Below are positions 46,934 through 54,875 of a DNA stretch of 64,000 nt, in pieces; the stretch's first letter is position 1, and the number at the start of each line of letters is the position of its first letter. Both the position numbers and the translations under genes were made by a program. The stretch is from contig NZ_RRYT01000008.1 of NCBI RefSeq assembly GCF_006363815.1, forward strand, positions 62,001 through 126,000, in the 5' to 3' direction. The notes below the pieces were generated by a model, which was given only the letters and a program-made list of their open reading frames with translations, searched no databases and was not told the origin of the DNA. Source of the stretch: Thermomonospora catenispora. GTDB lineage: Bacteria; Actinomycetota; Actinomycetes; Streptosporangiales; Streptosporangiaceae.

Positions 46934-47527
46934 ATGGGCATCGTCTCGCCCGGATTCTCCGGCCGCCGCCGCACCGCCGACCTGCCGCCGGGCCAATACC
47001 TGACCGACGACTTCCCCGTCCTGTCCGCCGGGCCGACCCCGCGCGTCCGCCCGGAGGAGTGGAGCTTCACCATCACCACGGAGACCGGGCGGGAGCACCG
47101 GTGGACATGGCGGGAGTTCCGCGCGCTGCCCACCGAGCGGCCGACCGTGGACCTGCACTGCGTCACCCGCTGGTCCAAGCTCGGCACCCACTGGGAAGGC
47201 GTCTCCCTGGACACCCTGCTGGCGGGCGTGGAGACCACCGCCGACCACGCGCTCGCCCACTCCTACGGCGGCTACACCACGAACATGCCGCTCGCGGACC
47301 TGCGCGACGGCAAGGCCTGGATCGCGTTCCGGTTCGACGGCGAGGCGCTGGCACCGGAGCACGGCGGCCCGGCACGGCTGCTCGTCCCGCACCTGTACCT
47401 GTGGAAGAGCGCCAAATGGGTCCGCGGCATCACGCTGCTCACCCACGACCGGCCGGGTTTCTGGGAGTCCGCCGGCTACCACGACTACGGAGACCCATGG
47501 CGCGAGCAGCGGTACTGGGGCGACTGA
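46934..47527 (+). CDS. sulfite-oxidase-like molybdopterin oxidoreductase
   Basis: 197 residues, a short stand-alone Moco domain of the sulfite-oxidase (SUOX/YedY) fold without signal peptide. The molybdenum-ligand Cys is in VDLHCVTRWSKLGTHWEGV. Other signatures: WREFRALPTERPTVDL, SYGGYTTNMPLADL and LVPHLYLWKSAKWVRGI. ATG 46934 with GAGG upstream. First of three coupled genes; the next one would supply electrons. Confidence 0.88.
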   Translation: MGIVSPGFSGRRRTADLPPGQYLTDDFPVLSAGPTPRVRPEEWSFTITTETGREHRWTWREFRALPTERPTVDLHCVTRWSKLGTHWEGVSLDTLLAGVETTADHALAHSYGGYTTNMPLADLRDGKAWIAFRFDGEALAPEHGGPARLLVPHLYLWKSAKWVRGITLLTHDRPGFWESAGYHDYGDPWREQRYWGD

Positions 47528-48267
47528 CCTGGCGGGTCGGCGAGGTGCGCGCCCTGCGGGAGGAGACCCCCACGGCGCGCACGCTGATCCTCCACGTCCC
47601 CGGCTGGCCGGGACACCAGGCCGGCCAGCACGTGGACGTCCGGCTCACCGCACCCGACGGCTACACGGCCGTCCGGTCCTACTCCCTGGCGAACTCCCTG
47701 GCGAACGCCCCGGACGCCGAACGGGTGGAGCTGACCGTGCAGCGGGTCCCGGACGGGGAGGTCTCCCCCTACCTCACCCGGATCCTCGCGGTCGGCGATC
47801 CGCTGGAGATCCGCGGCCCGGTCGGCGGCTGGTTCGTCTGGCGGCCCGACCGGCCCGAACCGGTCCAGCTCGTGGCCGGCGGCTCGGGCGTCGTCCCGCT
47901 CATGGCGATGATCCGCACGCACCGGGCCGCCAGCAGCCGGGCGCCCATGCGGCTGCTGTACTCGGTCCGCGACCCGGAGGCGGCGCTGTACCGGGAGGAG
48001 CTCGCGGACCTGGCGGCGTCCGAGGACGGACCGGAGGTCACCTGCGTCTACACCCGGGCCGCCCCGCCGGGCCGGTCCCGCGCCCCGGGCCGGATCGACG
48101 CGGACCTGCTGGCCGCGGCGACCTGGCCGCCCGAGGCCGGGCCCTCGTGTTACGTGTGCGGGCCGACCGGCTTCGTGGAGCGGGCGGCCGACCTGCTCGT
48201 CGCGGCCGGGCACGAACCCGCCCGGATCAGGACCGAACGCTTCGGACCGAGCGGAGGATCCCGATGA
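47497..48267 (+). CDS. FAD/NAD(P)-binding ferredoxin-reductase-type protein
   Basis: 256 residues. FAD-binding RSYSLANS motif (VRSYSLANSLANAP) and the NAD(P)-binding LVAGGSGVVPLMAMI, with a terminal CYVCGPTGFVERAADLL. No iron-sulfur Cys cluster. The ATG at 47497 lies 31 nt inside the end of the previous gene, indicating translational coupling. Likely transfers electrons between NAD(P)H and the molybdoenzyme. SLANSLAN is a small internal duplication. Confidence 0.88.
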   Translation: MARAAVLGRLTWRVGEVRALREETPTARTLILHVPGWPGHQAGQHVDVRLTAPDGYTAVRSYSLANSLANAPDAERVELTVQRVPDGEVSPYLTRILAVGDPLEIRGPVGGWFVWRPDRPEPVQLVAGGSGVVPLMAMIRTHRAASSRAPMRLLYSVRDPEAALYREELADLAASEDGPEVTCVYTRAAPPGRSRAPGRIDADLLAAATWPPEAGPSCYVCGPTGFVERAADLLVAAGHEPARIRTERFGPSGGSR

Positions 48268-48542
48268 ACACCCCAACGCCTGCTCATGTGGACGGGAACG
48301 CGGCCGCGGGGGTGCTGCGCGAGGTGTTCGCGGTCGACCTCACCGCGGCCGTCGGACAGTGCGACAACTGCGGCTGCGCGGTGGTGCTCGCCGAGGCGCG
48401 GCTGTACACGCGGGCGCCCGGCATGGTCGGCCGGTGTCCGGGGTGTCAGGCCATCCTCTTCCGCGTGGTCCGCGGCCCCGACCGCACCTGGCTCGACCTG
48501 CGGGGCCTGCGGTGCATCGAGGTGAGCCTCCCGGACTCCTGA
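48264..48542 (+). CDS. DUF6510 zinc-ribbon-like protein
   Basis: 92 residues. Two CxxC pairs (QCDNCGCAVV and RCPGCQAILF) form a probable zinc ribbon. Size and placement after a flavin reductase fit DUF6510. The ATG overlaps the previous stop (ATGA). Role unknown, possibly an assembly or electron-transfer partner of the molybdoenzyme. Confidence 0.8.
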   Translation: MNTPTPAHVDGNAAAGVLREVFAVDLTAAVGQCDNCGCAVVLAEARLYTRAPGMVGRCPGCQAILFRVVRGPDRTWLDLRGLRCIEVSLPDS

Positions 48543-48895
48543 CCCGGGCGGCCCCGCCCTCTGCCCGACCCGCTTCCCGGCGTGCCGGCTCCCCGGCCGA
48601 CGGACCGCGGCCCGCGAGCCGCGACGCCCCGCGGCGTTCCGGGACGTTGCGCGGTGACCCGCGGTGACCCGTGGTATCCCGTGGTGCCCCGTGGGTTCAG
48701 CGAGGGTCCTGCGGACGACCGCGACGGCCCGCGCCGTCCTGCGGTGACCGTTCCGCAGGTGCCCTGCGGCGATCTGCGGACGATCGGCGCACCGGGCGCC
48801 CCGCCCGCGCCCGGGCGGAGGGGACGCACGACCGCACGATCTACTACAGAAGTAGTAGCATCGTGGCGGAAAATCACCGATCAGCGGGAGGGCAC
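48543..48895. other. intergenic region with decamer repeats and a BlaI-like site
   Basis: 353 nt. Four tandem decamers (48651-48690), two exact GCGGTGACCC and two diverged, sit in a GC-rich stretch. A BlaI-type dyad is at 48841-48858. No protein-coding gene is supported. Confidence 0.5.
48841..48858. promoter_or_regulatory. BlaI-like operator 1 (spo0M-1)
   Basis: CTACTACAGAAGTAGTAG is a perfect 7-bp-arm inverted repeat. It resembles the TACTACA-TGTAGTA operators bound by BlaI/MecI repressors of actinobacteria. 37 nt upstream of the spo0M-1 GTG. A blaI gene lies 4 kb away. Confidence 0.65.
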
Positions 48896-49933
48896 GTGGT
48901 CTTCAAACGGATGCTGGGAGCGCTCGGGATGGGCGGTCCCTCAGTGGACACCGTCCTGGCCACCCCGTCCTGCCGGCCGGGCGACCGACTGGCCGGCGAG
49001 GTGCGCATCATGGCCGCCGAGTACGACGTGGAGATCCAGCGGGTCACCCTGGCGCTGGTCACCCGGGTCGAGGTCGAGAGCGGCGACCACGAGCGCACCG
49101 GCGGCATGGAGTTCCACCGCGCCGACGTGTCGGGCCCCTTCCGGCTCCCCAAGGGACAGAACCGGACCATCCCCTTCCAGCTGGAGGTGCCCTGGGAGAC
49201 TCCTCTCACCGAGGTGTACGGGCAGCACCTGCACGGCATGGCCATGGGAGTGCGCACCGAACTGGCCGTCGCCAGGGCCGTCGACAAGGGCGACCTGGAC
49301 CCGGTCTCGATCAGCCCGCTGCCGTCCCAGCAGCGGGTGCTGGACGCCTTCGGGCAGCTCGGCTTCATCTTCAAGAGCGCCGACGTGGAGTACGGCCAGA
49401 TCGCCGGGCTGCACCAGATGCTGCCGTTCTACCAGGAGATCGAGTTCTACCCGCCGCCCTCGCACCAGGGGCGGATCAACGAGGTGGAGCTGACGTTCGT
49501 GGCCGACCCGCACGGGCTGGCGGTGGTGCTGGAGGCCGACAAGCGCGGCGGCCTGTTCTCCCCCGGCGGCGACGTCTTCGGACGCTTCCAGGTCAGCCAC
49601 GAGGAGGCCATGCACACCGACTGGGCCGCGGAGATCTCCGGCTGGCTGGACGCCGTGGCCGAACGCATCGGCCCCGGCGGCGCCTTCCACCAGCCCCACG
49701 ACCCCTACGGCGGCCACGGCTTCGGCCACGGCGGGCACGGCCACGGCTTCGGCCACGGCGGGCCCGATCACGGCTTCGGTCACCACGGCCACCACGGGCA
49801 CCATGGTCACCACGGCGGTCACGGTCCGGGCTGGGGCGGGGTGGCCGCCGGAGCCGCCGCCGGATTCATCGGCGGCATGGTCGCCGGCGAGATCATGGAG
49901 GAGATCTTCGACGGCGACGACGAGGAGGAGTGA
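48896..49933 (+). CDS. spo0M: Spo0M-family protein 1 with His/Gly-rich tail
   Basis: 345 residues. The arrestin-like Spo0M domain (1-240) begins VVFKRMLGALGMGGPSVDTVL and includes VPWETPLTEVYGQHLHGMAMGVRTEL. Residues 268-315 are a His/Gly-rich tract (HGFGHGGHGHGFGHGG, then HHGHHGHHGHH), a likely metal-binding or disordered region. A Gly/Ala hydrophobic stretch and acidic end (FDGDDEEE) follow. In Bacillus Spo0M affects sporulation control. GTG start with GGGAGG upstream. Preceded by a BlaI-like dyad. Confidence 0.88.
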   Translation: MVFKRMLGALGMGGPSVDTVLATPSCRPGDRLAGEVRIMAAEYDVEIQRVTLALVTRVEVESGDHERTGGMEFHRADVSGPFRLPKGQNRTIPFQLEVPWETPLTEVYGQHLHGMAMGVRTELAVARAVDKGDLDPVSISPLPSQQRVLDAFGQLGFIFKSADVEYGQIAGLHQMLPFYQEIEFYPPPSHQGRINEVELTFVADPHGLAVVLEADKRGGLFSPGGDVFGRFQVSHEEAMHTDWAAEISGWLDAVAERIGPGGAFHQPHDPYGGHGFGHGGHGHGFGHGGPDHGFGHHGHHGHHGHHGGHGPGWGGVAAGAAAGFIGGMVAGEIMEEIFDGDDEEE

Positions 49934-49995
49934 ACCGGCCGCGACCGCCCCGGGCCGCGGCGGCGCGCAGAGCGTCCCCGCCGGCACCCGGAGAC

Positions 49996-50012
49996 CCCCG
50001 GGACGCCCGGGG
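49996..50012. terminator. candidate bidirectional terminator
   Basis: CCCCGGG ACG CCCGGGG, a 7-bp stem with 3-nt loop between convergent genes. No T-tract. Confidence 0.45.
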
Positions 50013-50039
50013 ATCGGTCACGGCGGAGCGCCGGCCCGG

Positions 50040-50924
50040 CTAAGGGCCGACGGTGGTGTCGGGCGTCGCCACGGCGTCGCCCTCGCCGTCCCGCTCCCGG
50101 GATCGGCCGCGCTCCTCGCACAAGGCGCGGATCTCGGCGCGGAGCGCGGCGATCTCGGCGAGCAGCATCGCGGTGGTCTCGTCGCCGGAATCCTTGCGCA
50201 CGGGGACGGGCCGCCCGGCCTTGGCGGCGTCGTCCTCCATGGCGTTGACGATGACGGCGATGAACAGATTGAGCACCACGAAGGTGCACACCAGGATGAA
50301 GCCGACGAAGAACAGCCACGCCCACCGGTGATGGACCATCACGGCGCGGGCGACGTCCGACCACCCCTCACCGCTCATGATCCGGAACAGGGTGAACAAC
50401 GACGACCCCAGATCCCCGAAGTGCTCGGGAGCGGTGGCGCCGAACAGCTTGCTGGCCATGACCGCGGCGACGTACAGCACCAGGGCGAGCAGGACGGCGA
50501 TGGAGGCCACCCCGGGCATCGCGCCCAGCAGGGCCGACACCACCCGGCGCAGGCTCGGCACCGTCGAGATCAGCCGCAGCGCCCGCAGGATCCGCAACGC
50601 CCGCAGCACCGTCAGGCCGCCGGAGTGCGGGATCAGCGAGACGCCCACGATGGCGGCGTCGAACAGGTTCCACCGGTCGCGGACGAACCCGGCACGGTAC
50701 GCATAGACCTTGGCGGCCAGCTCCGTCACGAAGACCCCCAGCGCGACCCGGTCGATCGCATGCAGCAGCGGGCCATGGCGCTGCAGCACCTGCGGAACCG
50801 TCTCCAGCCCGAGGGCGGCCGCGTTGACGACGATGACCGCGACGATCAGCCGCTGGGTGCGCCGGGACTCCAGCAGGGCGCGGACGCCGGCACGGCCCGA
50901 TGGCAGGCTTGTGACGATCGGCAT
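50040..50924 (-). CDS. voltage-gated-type cation channel (BacNav-like)
   Basis: 294 residues. Six membrane segments: S1 at about 25-45, S2, S3, and an S4 with Arg every third residue (LTVLRALRILRALRLISTV). The pore loop TLFRIMSGEGWSDVARA and S6 (FFVGFILVCTFVVLNLFIAVIVNAM) follow. The selectivity-filter stretch SGEGW differs from the LESW of Na-selective NaChBac/NavAb. The C-terminal MLLAEIAALRAEIRALCEE is a tetramerising coiled coil. Start ATG 50924. Same strand as spo0M-2, 68 nt downstream, so probably one operon. Confidence 0.85.
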   Translation of the reverse strand: MPIVTSLPSGRAGVRALLESRRTQRLIVAVIVVNAAALGLETVPQVLQRHGPLLHAIDRVALGVFVTELAAKVYAYRAGFVRDRWNLFDAAIVGVSLIPHSGGLTVLRALRILRALRLISTVPSLRRVVSALLGAMPGVASIAVLLALVLYVAAVMASKLFGATAPEHFGDLGSSLFTLFRIMSGEGWSDVARAVMVHHRWAWLFFVGFILVCTFVVLNLFIAVIVNAMEDDAAKAGRPVPVRKDSGDETTAMLLAEIAALRAEIRALCEERGRSRERDGEGDAVATPDTTVGP

Positions 50925-50992
50925 TCGGTCGTTCCCCGCGCGATGCACGTCGAGGACGGCGCCGGCCGCGCCGCCCTCGACGTCCGGATCGG

Positions 50993-52147
50993 TCAGTCCT
51001 CGTCCTCGAAGTACTCCGTCGCCTCCTCGTAGGCGGCCTCATAGGCGTCCGCGTAAGCGTCCTGGTAGGCCTCCTCCACGGCCTCCTCGATCGCGTTCTC
51101 CACGGCCGCCTGGTAGGCGGCCTGGTAGGCGGTCTCGGCGATCCCCTGGTAGACGTCGCCCTGCCCGTCCTCGCCCTCGTCCTCCTCGGAGTCGTCGTCG
51201 AGCATCTCGTTGACCACCGCCCCGGCGACGAACCCGGCGGCGGCCCCGGCGGCCACCCCCGCCCAGCCCGGGCCGCTGCGCCCTCCGCCGTGCCCGCCGT
51301 GGCCGCCGTGCCCCTCGACGTATCCGCCGTGGCCGTGGTCTCCGGCGTGGCCGTAGGCGGCGTGGCCGCCGGACAGGTGCCCTATGACGGCCTGCAGCCA
51401 GGTGGTGATCTCGTGCTCCCACGCCGTGTACAGGGCCTGCTCGTGGGAGACGTGGAACCGGCCGAGGACGTCCCCGCCGGGGGAGAACAGATCGCCGCGC
51501 TTGTCGGCCTCCAGCACCACCGCCAGCCCGTGCGGGTCGGCCACGAACGTCAGCTCCACCTCGTTGATGTGCCCGCTGTACTGCGCGGGGACGTGGAACT
51601 CGATCTCCTGGTAGAACGGCAGCTCCTGGTGCAGCCCGGCGATCTGACCGTGCTCCAGGTCGGCGCTCTTGAAGATGAAGCCCAACTCGGCGAAGGCGTC
51701 CAGCACGCGCTGCTGGGACGGCAGCGGGCCGACCGAGATCGGGTCCAGGTCGCCCTTGTCGAGCTGCCCGGCCACCTCCACCTCGGTGCGCACCCCCATG
51801 ACCATGCCGTCCAGGTGCCGCCCGTACACCTCCGTGATCGGCAGCTCCCACGGGACCGGCAGCTGGAACGGGATCACATGGAACTGGCCCGCGCCCACGG
51901 CGAACCCTCCGGTGATCGCCCCCCGGTGGAACTCCAGGCCGGTGACGCCCTCATGGTCGTCGTGCTCGACCTCCACCTCGGTGAGCAGGCTCAGCACGAC
52001 CTGATCGATGAAGGCGTCCCGTTCGCCGCCTTGGATGCGCACCTCCCCGGACAGCACCTCGCCCGGCCGGCAGTGCGCGGACGCCAGCACCGTCTCCACC
52101 GAAGGGCCGCCCACGCCGAACGCGCCCAGCAACGGCCTGAAGATCAT
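50993..52147 (-). CDS. spo0M: Spo0M-family protein 2 with His/Gly tract and Ala-Tyr repeats
   Basis: 384 residues. The Spo0M domain (1-245) is closely related to the other copy (GVGGPSVETVLASAHCRPGE, PSQQRVLDAFAELGFIFKSA). A His/Gly-rich tract (HGHGGYVEGHGGHGGHGGG) and a hydrophobic Gly/Ala segment follow. The last 60 residues are an acidic Ala/Tyr repeat (TAYQAAYQAAVENAIEEAVE, then DAYADAYEAAYEEATEYFED), not in copy 1. Start ATG 52147 with GGGGGAG upstream. It precedes the channel gene. Confidence 0.88.
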   Translation of the reverse strand: MIFRPLLGAFGVGGPSVETVLASAHCRPGEVLSGEVRIQGGERDAFIDQVVLSLLTEVEVEHDDHEGVTGLEFHRGAITGGFAVGAGQFHVIPFQLPVPWELPITEVYGRHLDGMVMGVRTEVEVAGQLDKGDLDPISVGPLPSQQRVLDAFAELGFIFKSADLEHGQIAGLHQELPFYQEIEFHVPAQYSGHINEVELTFVADPHGLAVVLEADKRGDLFSPGGDVLGRFHVSHEQALYTAWEHEITTWLQAVIGHLSGGHAAYGHAGDHGHGGYVEGHGGHGGHGGGRSGPGWAGVAAGAAAGFVAGAVVNEMLDDDSEEDEGEDGQGDVYQGIAETAYQAAYQAAVENAIEEAVEEAYQDAYADAYEAAYEEATEYFEDED

Positions 52148-52765
52148 CGCTCCCCCACTCGTCTGCGATCGGTGATGTGACTGCGCGCGGCGTCCTCGAT
52201 GCCGGCCTCGCGGCGGCCCCGGCCACGGCGCAAGCACGCCTTCACGGCAGGCCTCCGGGCCGACGGCGACCGCCACCGGGCCGGAGCCTTCTCGCTCGGC
52301 GGCACACGGCCGCCACTGGGCCGGGCGACGTCCAAAGGACGCTCCTCCACGCTCGGATCCTGGACACGGGCGAGCCGCCCGGTCCGGCGCATCGCCATCG
52401 CTCCGCCCCTCCGGAGGGAATCAACCTTCGGAAGGGGCAGGATGACGGCAATATCCACTACGACACTTGTAGCAGATCAGCCGAGGTCCCGGCACACCGA
52501 TTCTCCCGGCTCGCTCCCCCGGCCCGCCGGCGCCCGACGCCCCACCGCCGGCCGTCCCGGCACCGGCAAAGAAGGCGACCGGGCGACCGCCGCCGCAAGT
52601 CCCGCAACCGCGCCCCGCGCCGACCGGACCCGTTCACGACGCGGAAGGCCTCACAAGGGCACGAAGACCCACGAGACCCATGGGGACACGACCCCGCGAA
52701 GACCTGCGGGCATCCCGCCGAAAAACAGGAAAAGACCAACGGCGAGCCGTCACCGACCCCGGCGA
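52148..52765. other. intergenic region with one BlaI-like site
   Basis: 618 nt between spo0M-2 and blaI. The open frames here have no recognisable features. The only structured element is the dyad at 52458-52472. Confidence 0.5.
52458..52472. promoter_or_regulatory. BlaI-like operator 2
   Basis: CTACGACACTTGTAG is a 15-bp dyad with CTAC/GTAG ends, like the other BlaI-type sites. It lies upstream of spo0M-2, though 311 nt away, and may serve a long leader. Confidence 0.5.
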
Positions 52766-53137
52766 CTACTGCGAGGAGGAGTCGAGGATCTGCCGCAACG
52801 CCTCTTCCTCATCAGGGCTGAGCGTCTGCACGAACCGGCTCAGCACACTGCGCGGATCATTGGCGTACCGCAGATGGTCGTACATGCGATCGGCCACCAG
52901 CCGGGACTCGTCGACCGCCAGCCGATACAGATACCGACGGCCGTCGCGCACCCGGGTGACGAGCTTCTTTTCGTGCAGCCGGGACAAGATCGTGTTCACC
53001 GTGGTGTGCGCAGGCTCACCGGCCAGCCGAGTGCGCAGCTCGGCCGCTCCGACGGGACGCCCCACGGCCGCCAGCGCGGCCAGCACTTCGGCCTCCAGTC
53101 GCCCCAGTGGTCTACGCGCCAAGGTCTCCGGCCTCAC
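52766..53137 (-). CDS. blaI: BlaI/MecI-family transcriptional repressor
   Basis: 123 residues. Winged helix: RRPLGRLEAEVLAALAAVGR, VGAAELRTRLAGEPAHTTVNTILSRLHEKKLVTR and RDGRRYLYRLAVDESRL. The C-terminal dimerisation helices follow (DPRSVLSRFVQTLSPDEEEAL). GTG start. Such repressors are normally released by a BlaR1-type M56 protease; one lies 870 nt away on the opposite strand. A second, decayed blaI copy lies in front of that protease. Confidence 0.9.
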   Translation of the reverse strand: MRPETLARRPLGRLEAEVLAALAAVGRPVGAAELRTRLAGEPAHTTVNTILSRLHEKKLVTRVRDGRRYLYRLAVDESRLVADRMYDHLRYANDPRSVLSRFVQTLSPDEEEALRQILDSSSQ

Positions 53138-53665
53138 GAGCTCGCTCGTTGAATCACATTCACAATCAGCCTAATGGACATGGCCGACCCGTCACCTTTT
53201 CGAACATGAGGTCAGCTGCGCGGGGCAATCTACTACAGCCGCACCCTCGAGAACGGACATATCGCCATAACGACCGCCGTGGGCCATGCGCACACCGCCC
53301 CGCGACGACCACCCGCACAGCACGGCGGCACAGCGCCCCGGAACCTTCGAAGCGGGCAGACGATCGTCGACGCCGCACCCGGCCCGCTGTGGGCGGAGTC
53401 ACCTCGTGACGACGGGCGGACATCACGGTCTCGTGACCAGCCAGGACTTCCGTCTGACCGCGAGGTGACCTTTTCCGCCCGCCCCGGGGTCCGGACATGA
53501 CCAAGGCTCTACTACTAATGTAAGAGTTCATAGCGTGAAAGCCTGGTCGAGCCCATCGCGACCGGCCGCCCACCGCGCCGGCGCCCCGGGCTCACCCGGC
53601 CGAACAAGCGGACCCGCACCGGGTCCGACGACCCCTTGGCCCCGACACTTCGTTAGGTCAGGATC
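53138..53665. other. intergenic region with two BlaI-like half-sites
   Basis: 528 nt between the divergent blaI and blaI relic. TCTACTACAGCC (from 53230) is a half-site and 53507-53526 an imperfect dyad. No gene is supported. Confidence 0.5.
53507..53526. promoter_or_regulatory. BlaI-like operator 3 (imperfect)
   Basis: CTCTACTACTAATGTAAGAG has CTCT/AGAG ends and a CTACTA arm. It lies upstream of the blaI relic and M56 protease, the place where an autoregulated blaI-blaR1 promoter would be. Confidence 0.45.
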
Positions 53666-54005
53666 GTGCGGCGTAGACCACTGGGACAGCCGAAGGTCGA
53701 CGTGCCGGCCGTGAACGGCTGGGCCCGGACGGCGAGACCTCGGACCCTCCCCCACGGCGTGCTCGCCCATGCCGCGGTCGAGCACGATCCCGCCCCGGCC
53801 GCACGTCCCGCCGCCCTCCGCCCGAGCCCGCCGGGAACCCCGGCGCCGCCATCGGCCGACGACGGATGAGCCCCGGCCGAATGCACCATCGTGTGCGGCA
53901 CACCGGCGATCCGGACGACGCGTTGAGCGAGCTCGTGCAGGCGCCCGCCACCCGCAAAGGGCAGGCGCCGCACGACATCCTCGACACCCGGGGAGAGCCA
54001 GGGTG
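53666..54005 (+). pseudogene. decayed second blaI copy
   Basis: The N-terminal codons (GTG-CGG-CGT...) read RRRPLGQPKVDVPAVNGW, matching RRPLGRLEAEVLAALAA of the intact blaI, and share the 15-mer GCGTAGACCACTGGG. The C-terminal part reads RMHHRVRHTGDPDDALSELVQ against DRMYDHLRYANDPRSVLSRFVQ. The middle is frameshifted and shortened (about 340 versus 372 nt). It ends exactly at the start of the M56 gene, the ancestral blaI-blaR1 order. Confidence 0.7.
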
Positions 54006-54875
54006 AACCCGCTGACCTTCCTGCCCGTCGCGCTCACGCTGGCGCTGAGCCTGCTGCTGGGCGGGGTGACGCTGCCGCTGCATCCGGCGTGGACGGCCCG
54101 CTCCCTGGCCGTGACCGCGGCGATGACCACCCTCGCCGCCGTCGGCACCGCCGTCTTCATCGCCGTCAACTACGGCGCCACCCTGGCGCCCGGCCTGGCC
54201 GCACAGGTGCCCGAATGGGCGCTGATCGGCGACGACAGCCCGATCCCGGCCTGGCTCGGCATCCCCGGCGTCGCGGCCTCGATCGCCAGCCCGGCGCTCA
54301 TCATCCGGCTGCTCGTGCGCTGGACGGCCGACCTGCGCGCCGCCCGCGCCGCCTCCCGCGAGCCCTTGGACACCGACGACCCCATCGCGATCGCGATCCC
54401 GGGCCGGAACGGCGGCGTGCTGGTCTCCCGGGGCCTGCTGCGCAGGCTCACCTCCCGGGAACTGGAGGTGGTCTTCCAGCACGAGCACTCCCACCTCCGG
54501 CACCACCACCATCGCTACCAGGCCGTCGCCGCGCTGAGCGCGACCCTGCTGCCGCCGCTGCGCCCCCTGGAGCGACGCCTGCGGCTGGCCATCGAACGAT
54601 GGGCCGATGAGGAGGCCGCCGAACGCGTCGGCGACCGCGCGCTGGTCGCCCGCACCATCGCCAAGGTCGCCCTCACCCGCTCGGCGTACGCCGGCCCCAC
54701 CCCGGCCTTCGCCGAATCCGGGGTCGTCGCCCGCGTCCAGGCCATGCTGACCGCGCCCCCGGACAAGAACACCATCAGCGGCCCGCTCCTCCTGACCAGC
54801 ACCGGCCTGGTCACCAGCAGCCTGGCGGCCGCCGCCCTGCAACTCCACCACGCCCTGGCCTCCACCTTCCTGTGA
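54003..54875 (+). CDS. M56-family membrane metalloprotease (BlaR1-like)
   Basis: 290 residues. Three or four membrane segments (residues 3-25, 33-55, 85-105, and a C-terminal one) surround a cytoplasmic zinc protease core: VVFQHEHSHLRHHHH contains HExxH, with an ELEVVF lead, and RWADEEAAERVGD gives the third ligand. It lacks the extracellular sensor domain of BlaR1. GTG start with GGGGAGAG upstream. It probably cleaves BlaI. Its partner blaI is now the divergent copy, because the adjacent one is decayed. Confidence 0.85.
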   Translation: MNPLTFLPVALTLALSLLLGGVTLPLHPAWTARSLAVTAAMTTLAAVGTAVFIAVNYGATLAPGLAAQVPEWALIGDDSPIPAWLGIPGVAASIASPALIIRLLVRWTADLRAARAASREPLDTDDPIAIAIPGRNGGVLVSRGLLRRLTSRELEVVFQHEHSHLRHHHHRYQAVAALSATLLPPLRPLERRLRLAIERWADEEAAERVGDRALVARTIAKVALTRSAYAGPTPAFAESGVVARVQAMLTAPPDKNTISGPLLLTSTGLVTSSLAAAALQLHHALASTFL

